From an archaeon (GTDB taxonomy: Archaea; Methanobacteriota; Methanobacteria; Methanobacteriales; Methanobacteriaceae), in the NCBI GenBank assembly GCA_024409145.1, contig JAKSUF010000037.1, positions 1 to 9,525 of the forward strand: a DNA stretch of 9,525 bases, read 5' to 3'. A program made the position numbers and the translations under genes. Shown here piece by piece: positions 6,078 to 9,525 of this stretch; position 1 is the first letter of the stretch, and every line of letters starts with the position of its first letter. The notes below the pieces were generated by a model. That model made no database searches. It was not told where the DNA came from and was given only the letters and a program-made list of their open reading frames with translations.

Positions 6078-6096
6078 TACCCATTAAACTAAACCC

Positions 6097-6165
6097 CAAA
6101 TAAAAAAAAAGTTTAAAAACACCATCAAAAAAAAACCACCACAAATAAAAAAAAGTTTTAAAAAC
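6097..6165 (-). terminator. Repeated U-tract terminators downstream of the FMN-domain gene
   Basis: Two 24-bp near-copies (6097-6120 and 6142-6165) of the form CAAAT, A8-9, GTTT(T), AAAAAC lie 45 bp apart, with a further A9 run between them. On the minus strand they give several U8-U9 tracts past the hairpin at 6172-6211, so they look like serial U-tract terminators for the gene ending at 6224. On the plus strand they lack T runs, so they would not obviously end the amidohydrolase message. Confidence 0.5.
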
Positions 6166-6211
6166 AAAAAAGAATGAGAAATTATCTAAATTAGATAATT
6201 TCTAATCATTC
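6156..6211 (-). terminator. Hairpin terminator of the rubredoxin/FMN-domain gene
   Basis: GAAATTATCTAA (6178-6189) pairs perfectly with TTAGATAATTTC (6191-6202). An outer six-base stem (GAATGA 6172-6177 with TCATTC 6206-6211) extends it past a three-base bulge (TAA, 6203-6205). On the minus strand the hairpin is followed directly by TTTTTTGTTTTT, and it lies 12 bases past the stop of the gene at 6224. Plus-strand transcripts would also form the hairpin, but no T run follows it on that side. Confidence 0.75.
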
Positions 6212-6223
6212 AATCTATTTGAA

Positions 6224-7615
6224 CTAAACATGAGAAATGTTAGTATAATTTGAGATTTCACTATTATAAGTAGCTAAATCATCAATAGACAAATCAGAAA
6301 GTTTTTTATGACCCGTGATTCTTGCAAATGTTTTAAGTTCATCTAAAGATACATTTAAATAATTAGCTACTCTTTGAGCTGCTAAATCTATTTTTAAATT
6401 AGATCTTAAGTTTTCATCTTGTGTAGCAACACCAACAGGACATTCACCAGTACCACATATACGATATTGTTGACAAGCAGCTGCCATTAATGCTGCTGAA
6501 GCAACAGCTATTGCATCAGCACCCATAGCTAATGCTTTTGCAAAATCAGAAGATACTCTTAAACCACCAGTGATAACAAGGTCAATATTATCAATTCCTT
6601 CATCATCCAAATATTTTCTTGCTCTGTGTAATGCATATACTGTAGGTACTGAAGTAGCATCCCTAATAATCTTTGGACTTGCACCAGTAGCTCCACCTCT
6701 TCCATCAATTGTAATGAAATCTGGTTCTGCATAAGTACAATATTCCAAATCTTTTTCAATTTTTCCTGCAGCAATTTTAATACCAATTGGCCTTCCTTCA
6801 GATTCTTCTCTTAAATTAGAAACTACTCTTTTAAGATCTTCTTTAGATTGAATTTCATTATAAATAGCAGGACTAATAATATCTTTTCCAAAAGGTTTTC
6901 CCCTTATTTTAGCTATTTCTTTAGTTACTTTATCTCCCGGTAAATGACCACCCATTCCAGGTTTAGTTCCTTGACCTATCTTAATTTCAATTGCATCAGA
7001 ATTTATAAGATTTTCTTTTGTTAAGCTGTATTTATTTGGAATATATTCAAAAATATATTTATAACTATTTTTCATTTCATCTTCCAATATTCCACCTTCA
7101 CCACTACACATTGCAGTTTTAGCCATTGCACTACCTTTAGCAAGAGCTACTTTTGTTTCATAAGATAAAGCACCGAAAGACATGTGCGAAATATAAACTG
7201 GATTTTCAATCAACATTGGCTTTTCTGAACCTTTACCTATTACTGTAGTGGTATTTATTTCTATTTTTTCATCAAGAGGTAAAGGATTAAGCTGATTAGC
7301 TATAATTAAAATATCATTCCAGTCAGGCATTGTTATTTCCGTAGCCATAGAATCAATAATTGATGAACCATTAATTGCCATCCTATGAATATCACTCATA
7401 TGATGAATAGCTGGATCAAATCTCATAGTATCTTGAGGATACTCTAAAGGATGTTTTTTATTTTTTATAATAAGTTCTTCTTTTTGACCTTCGAGTTCTT
7501 TAAATGCTCTTTGAGGTTGTTTACAGACAGGACACTTATCAATTTCACTAATTAATTTACCATTTTGTTCTTCATTAAATTCATACCCACATACACTACA
7601 TTTATAAATTACCAT
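6224..7615 (-). CDS. gltB: Rubredoxin-domain / glutamate synthase FMN-domain fusion protein
   Basis: A 463-residue flavoprotein. Residues 4-33 form a rubredoxin-like iron site (YKCSVCGYEF and KCPVCKQP; Cys6, 9, 28, 31). The rest is the FMN-binding barrel of the glutamate synthase large subunit: SFGALSYE at 146-153, SGEGG at 171-175, KIGQGTKPGMGGHLPG at 212-227, TIDGRGGATGASP at 302-314, TGGLRVSSDFAKALAMGADA at 349-368. CQQYRICGTGECPVGVATQ (381-399) holds the C-x5-C-x4-C ligands of the [3Fe-4S] cluster. There is no glutaminase domain and no GXGXG domain, as in the archaeal-type enzymes, where these are separate genes or absent. The function may be glutamate synthesis from ammonia or a separate amide source, but related stand-alone barrels serve in N-methylglutamate synthase, so the reaction is uncertain. 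The start at 7615 is preferred over the ATG at 7636 because GGTGAT (7619-7624) lies just before it and nothing similar precedes the longer start. Confidence 0.87.
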   Translation of the reverse strand: MVIYKCSVCGYEFNEEQNGKLISEIDKCPVCKQPQRAFKELEGQKEELIIKNKKHPLEYPQDTMRFDPAIHHMSDIHRMAINGSSIIDSMATEITMPDWNDILIIANQLNPLPLDEKIEINTTTVIGKGSEKPMLIENPVYISHMSFGALSYETKVALAKGSAMAKTAMCSGEGGILEDEMKNSYKYIFEYIPNKYSLTKENLINSDAIEIKIGQGTKPGMGGHLPGDKVTKEIAKIRGKPFGKDIISPAIYNEIQSKEDLKRVVSNLREESEGRPIGIKIAAGKIEKDLEYCTYAEPDFITIDGRGGATGASPKIIRDATSVPTVYALHRARKYLDDEGIDNIDLVITGGLRVSSDFAKALAMGADAIAVASAALMAAACQQYRICGTGECPVGVATQDENLRSNLKIDLAAQRVANYLNVSLDELKTFARITGHKKLSDLSIDDLATYNSEISNYTNISHV

Positions 7616-7636
7616 ATTATCACCAAAATAATGCAT

Positions 7637-7893
7637 AATTAAATAAATTTATAATATAATCTTGAATAGAATTTTATAATTAGATAAAATTATAATATAA
7701 TTTTTAATTCGTAACATATAAAATTAACTAAAAAATTTTACAATCAAAAATTATGGAAATAATGAAAGGAACACATATTAACAAGAATAGAATAAGAAAA
7801 AAGGATTTAAAAAAATAATTAAAAAATAGTTAGATAATAATTAAAAAATAAAATATTTTAAAAAAAAAGAAAAAAGAAAAAATAAATTATAAA
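7637..7893 (-). promoter_or_regulatory. Promoter of the FMN-domain gene and U-rich end of the PMBR gene
   Basis: On the minus strand ATTATAAATTT around 7645-7656 is a candidate TATA box. A start near 7626 would leave a very short leader containing GGTGAT, and would exclude the upstream ATG at 7636 from the message. A perfect inverted repeat, TTATAATT (7674-7681) and AATTATAA (7688-7695), lies just upstream of it. The other end, about 7800-7890, is a series of long A runs on the plus strand, read as TTTTTTCTTTTTTCTTTTTTTTT on the minus strand, a strong U-tract terminator for the surface-protein gene that stops at 7894. No gene is seen here. Confidence 0.4.
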
Positions 7894-9432
7894 CTAAGAA
7901 TAATTTAATTCCAAACTACATACAGTATAATAAGACCCAAGAGAATTCTTAGAATCAAAATTCTTTAAAATTTTTGAGAATTCTAAAATATACAAATCAG
8001 CTTCTATTTCACCAAATGAGCTAGATACATTATTAGGCAACAAGTAATTCGCCTCAGCATAACTTACAACTGAATTTGCTAATGAGACTAAATCCTCAAT
8101 TTTAAAACTTCCATTAATAAAATCTCCAGAACTTAGTGTAAAATTTGTAATTTTAATAGGATCCACATTTGTAATATCTTTTTTATAGATTTTAGAAATA
8201 GATTTAGCCATCAAATAAGTAAAATCCTCAAAAGTATAATTAGTATCATTAATAGAAACAAAATCCGGAAAATTATCGTTTATTTTAATATAAGAATACA
8301 CCTGTGTTGCAGCTTTAGCTATTGCATAAATATTTACTCCAGTTTTATTCACTATCGGTTCAGTAATAGTTTTATAGTAAGCACTTTTGATTTTTAAAGT
8401 TTTAGGTAAAATCTTTTTAGTTTTATAATAATTTAATGCAGCTGCAAAAGTATAAGTATAAACTTTAAATGAAACTTTTTTACCACTAATTTTTAAATAA
8501 TTAGGAGCTATTTTTTTATTTAAACAAGAATTTGAAATAGATTTTGCATAACTAGCATAATTTTTTAATTTTACTTTTTTATTAATATACTGCCCAGTTG
8601 GTTTTAGAACTTTAACAGATTTTATAGCTATTTTAGTAGATAATTTCTTTTTATTTTTAAGATATTTTATAGCCATACTCACCAAATAAGTAAATTGAGG
8701 TACTGAACATTTATAAGACCCTACATTAATTGTTTTAGGTAAAATTTTCTTAGAATTAACATAATTTTTAAATCTAGTTGATGCTGCTAATATCTGATTA
8801 ATAGTAACTTTTTTACCAACATTGAATGATTGAAATTGATTTGGAGATTTATAGTTTACATTAAGCATTTTAGGAGCAATATCTACAACTATTGCACCAT
8901 CTTCCGAAGTTCCACCACGCCCAATACAAAATCCAGTAGTTGCATTAAATCCAATAAAATCAACTATTTTCCCATCATCATTTACTACCCAACAAGTATA
9001 GATACCATCTTTAAGATAAATTTTCCCAATATGAACATTCTCTTCACAAATACATATATCAGCAATTTTCTTCATATTAAATCCAGTAATATATCTAGAA
9101 GAATATGATACCGAATTATTCTGATTGTCGTTTTGTGTATCTTCAGAATCATCAGGAACATAAACCCCATCTTCATTTAAATGCATTGATATGGAATCTT
9201 TAGGATTATTTTGATGAATTGAACTAACAAGATTATCATCCAAATCACCAACCCCCAATGACCCAGAATCACCACAACAATCATCCAAATCACCACCCCC
9301 CAATGACACAGAATCACTAACAGTTGTTGAATCAAAATCTTCATTCAAATTAGTAGCTAGAACTGTTGTAGAACTTAATACTACTAAAAATAACAAAAAT
9401 AATATAAATATACTATTATATTTAAATCTCAT
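7894..9432 (-). CDS. Secreted surface protein with pseudomurein-binding repeats
   Basis: A 512-residue exported protein that probably sits in the pseudomurein wall. Residues 1-27 are a signal peptide (RFKYN, a long hydrophobic core, VLA before TNL). Residues 30-110 are an acidic, Asp/Ser/Asn-rich linker containing a 15-residue tandem repeat (39-53 and 54-68, core SLGxGDLDD). Residues 114-190 form a small Cys-containing domain (Cys127, 129, 147, 169) with a strand pattern vaguely like PepSY (KIYLKDGIYTCWVVNDDGK), a weak guess. Residues 212-495 hold four diverged pseudomurein-binding repeats (about 212-258, 289-337, 368-414, 445-490), recognisable from ILAASTRFKNYV, ILPKTINV and QFTYLVSMAI in the first, the later ones increasingly degenerate. 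The repeat region is Lys-rich at first and becomes acidic towards the end. No catalytic domain is visible, so structural, adhesive or wall-remodelling partner roles are all open. The start ATG has GGGGTG six to seven bases ahead. Confidence 0.82.
   Translation of the reverse strand: MRFKYNSIFILFLLFLVVLSSTTVLATNLNEDFDSTTVSDSVSLGGGDLDDCCGDSGSLGVGDLDDNLVSSIHQNNPKDSISMHLNEDGVYVPDDSEDTQNDNQNNSVSYSSRYITGFNMKKIADICICEENVHIGKIYLKDGIYTCWVVNDDGKIVDFIGFNATTGFCIGRGGTSEDGAIVVDIAPKMLNVNYKSPNQFQSFNVGKKVTINQILAASTRFKNYVNSKKILPKTINVGSYKCSVPQFTYLVSMAIKYLKNKKKLSTKIAIKSVKVLKPTGQYINKKVKLKNYASYAKSISNSCLNKKIAPNYLKISGKKVSFKVYTYTFAAALNYYKTKKILPKTLKIKSAYYKTITEPIVNKTGVNIYAIAKAATQVYSYIKINDNFPDFVSINDTNYTFEDFTYLMAKSISKIYKKDITNVDPIKITNFTLSSGDFINGSFKIEDLVSLANSVVSYAEANYLLPNNVSSSFGEIEADLYILEFSKILKNFDSKNSLGSYYTVCSLELNYS
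9236..9317 (-). repeat. 37-bp in-frame direct repeat with a G6 tract
   Basis: Copies at 9236-9272 and 9281-9317 match at 35 of 37 bases with a period of 45 bp, exactly 15 codons, so the coding frame is kept. The copies form a G-rich island on the coding strand, with G5 in one and G6 (9296-9301) in the other, unlike the surrounding AT-rich DNA. They encode the SLGxGDLDD repeats of the surface protein's linker. The form suggests recent duplication by slippage. Confidence 0.8.
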
Positions 9433-9518
9433 AATTTACACCCCATACTCCCAAAATATTGATTAATATGTATATACTATTTATCAATAAATATACACAT
9501 GTTTTGGAGGACATTCTG
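9433..9518. promoter_or_regulatory. Divergent promoter region with a symmetric TATA box
   Basis: The self-complementary GTATATAC at 9470-9477 is placed about 26 bp from sensible starts in both directions: near 9499 for the plus-strand gene (Shine-Dalgarno GGAGG at 9506-9510) and near 9447 for the surface-protein gene (GGGGTG at 9439-9444). An imperfect inverted repeat, GTATA...TTTAT, CA, ATAAA-TATAC (9470-9496), overlaps it. One box may therefore serve both genes; this is inferred from spacing only. Confidence 0.4.
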
Positions 9519-9525
9519 ATGAAAA
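9519..9525 (+). CDS. Start of a gene that continues past the window
   Basis: ATG AAA A at the right edge is preceded by an excellent Shine-Dalgarno site, TTGGAGG, with eight bases between GGAGG and the ATG. Only two codons are visible, so nothing can be said about the product. It is divergent from the surface-protein gene and may share its promoter region. Confidence 0.55.

Noticed and set aside
6559..6786. 75-codon minus-strand frame
   Set aside because: It lies wholly inside the FMN-domain gene in another frame, has low-complexity Leu/Val/Gln content and no domain; it is a shadow of the real gene.
7616..7636. Upstream ATG of the FMN-domain gene as the true start
   Set aside because: It has no ribosome-binding site, and the inner ATG has GGTGAT at the correct distance.
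8830..9108. 92-codon plus-strand frame
   Set aside because: It is antisense to the surface-protein gene, has no Shine-Dalgarno site, and its composition follows from the opposite strand.

Overview
The window is very AT-rich DNA from an archaeon, most likely a member of the Methanobacteriales (a Methanosphaera- or Methanobrevibacter-like gut or rumen methanogen). Three things point there: an archaeal nascent-polypeptide-associated complex (NAC) protein at 2215-2565; a secreted protein with pseudomurein-binding repeats at 7894-9432, and pseudomurein is the wall polymer of this group; and ribosome-binding sites matching archaeal 16S rRNA (GGAG, GGTGAT) with U-tract terminators. The genus is an inference and cannot be settled from the window.

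Layout from left to right: a repeat- and dyad-rich leader (1-255), then a class II fructose-bisphosphate aldolase on the plus strand, ended by a clear hairpin terminator. Facing it are three separately spaced minus-strand genes: a six-helix VUT/YhhQ-family (queuosine or archaeosine precursor) transporter, NAC, and a small secreted protein made of two copies of a cysteine-paired module that I do not recognise. A gene-poor stretch of about 570 bp (3307-3877) follows, with a 30-bp tandem repeat. Next is a membrane-anchored chagasin-family cysteine-peptidase inhibitor (minus), divergent from a YtcJ-type amidohydrolase (plus). That gene converges, across repeated U-tract terminators, on a rubredoxin/glutamate-synthase FMN-domain fusion (minus). 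The pseudomurein-binding surface protein (minus) comes last, and a new plus-strand gene starts at 9519 and runs off the window.

The genes do not form one operon. Nearly every gene has its own leader, its own Shine-Dalgarno site and its own U-rich end. Two loose themes appear. One is cell-envelope biology: three secreted or anchored proteins (the duplicated-module protein, the chagasin-like inhibitor and the PMBR protein). The other is metabolism that looks partly acquired from bacteria (class II aldolase, YtcJ amidohydrolase). No tRNA, rRNA, CRISPR array, insertion sequence or complete mobile element was seen. I find no convincing multi-gene undescribed system. The best leads are the duplicated secreted module, the anchored protease inhibitor, the rubredoxin-GltB fusion, and a set of dyad-symmetric sites in the leaders of the aldolase and NAC genes.
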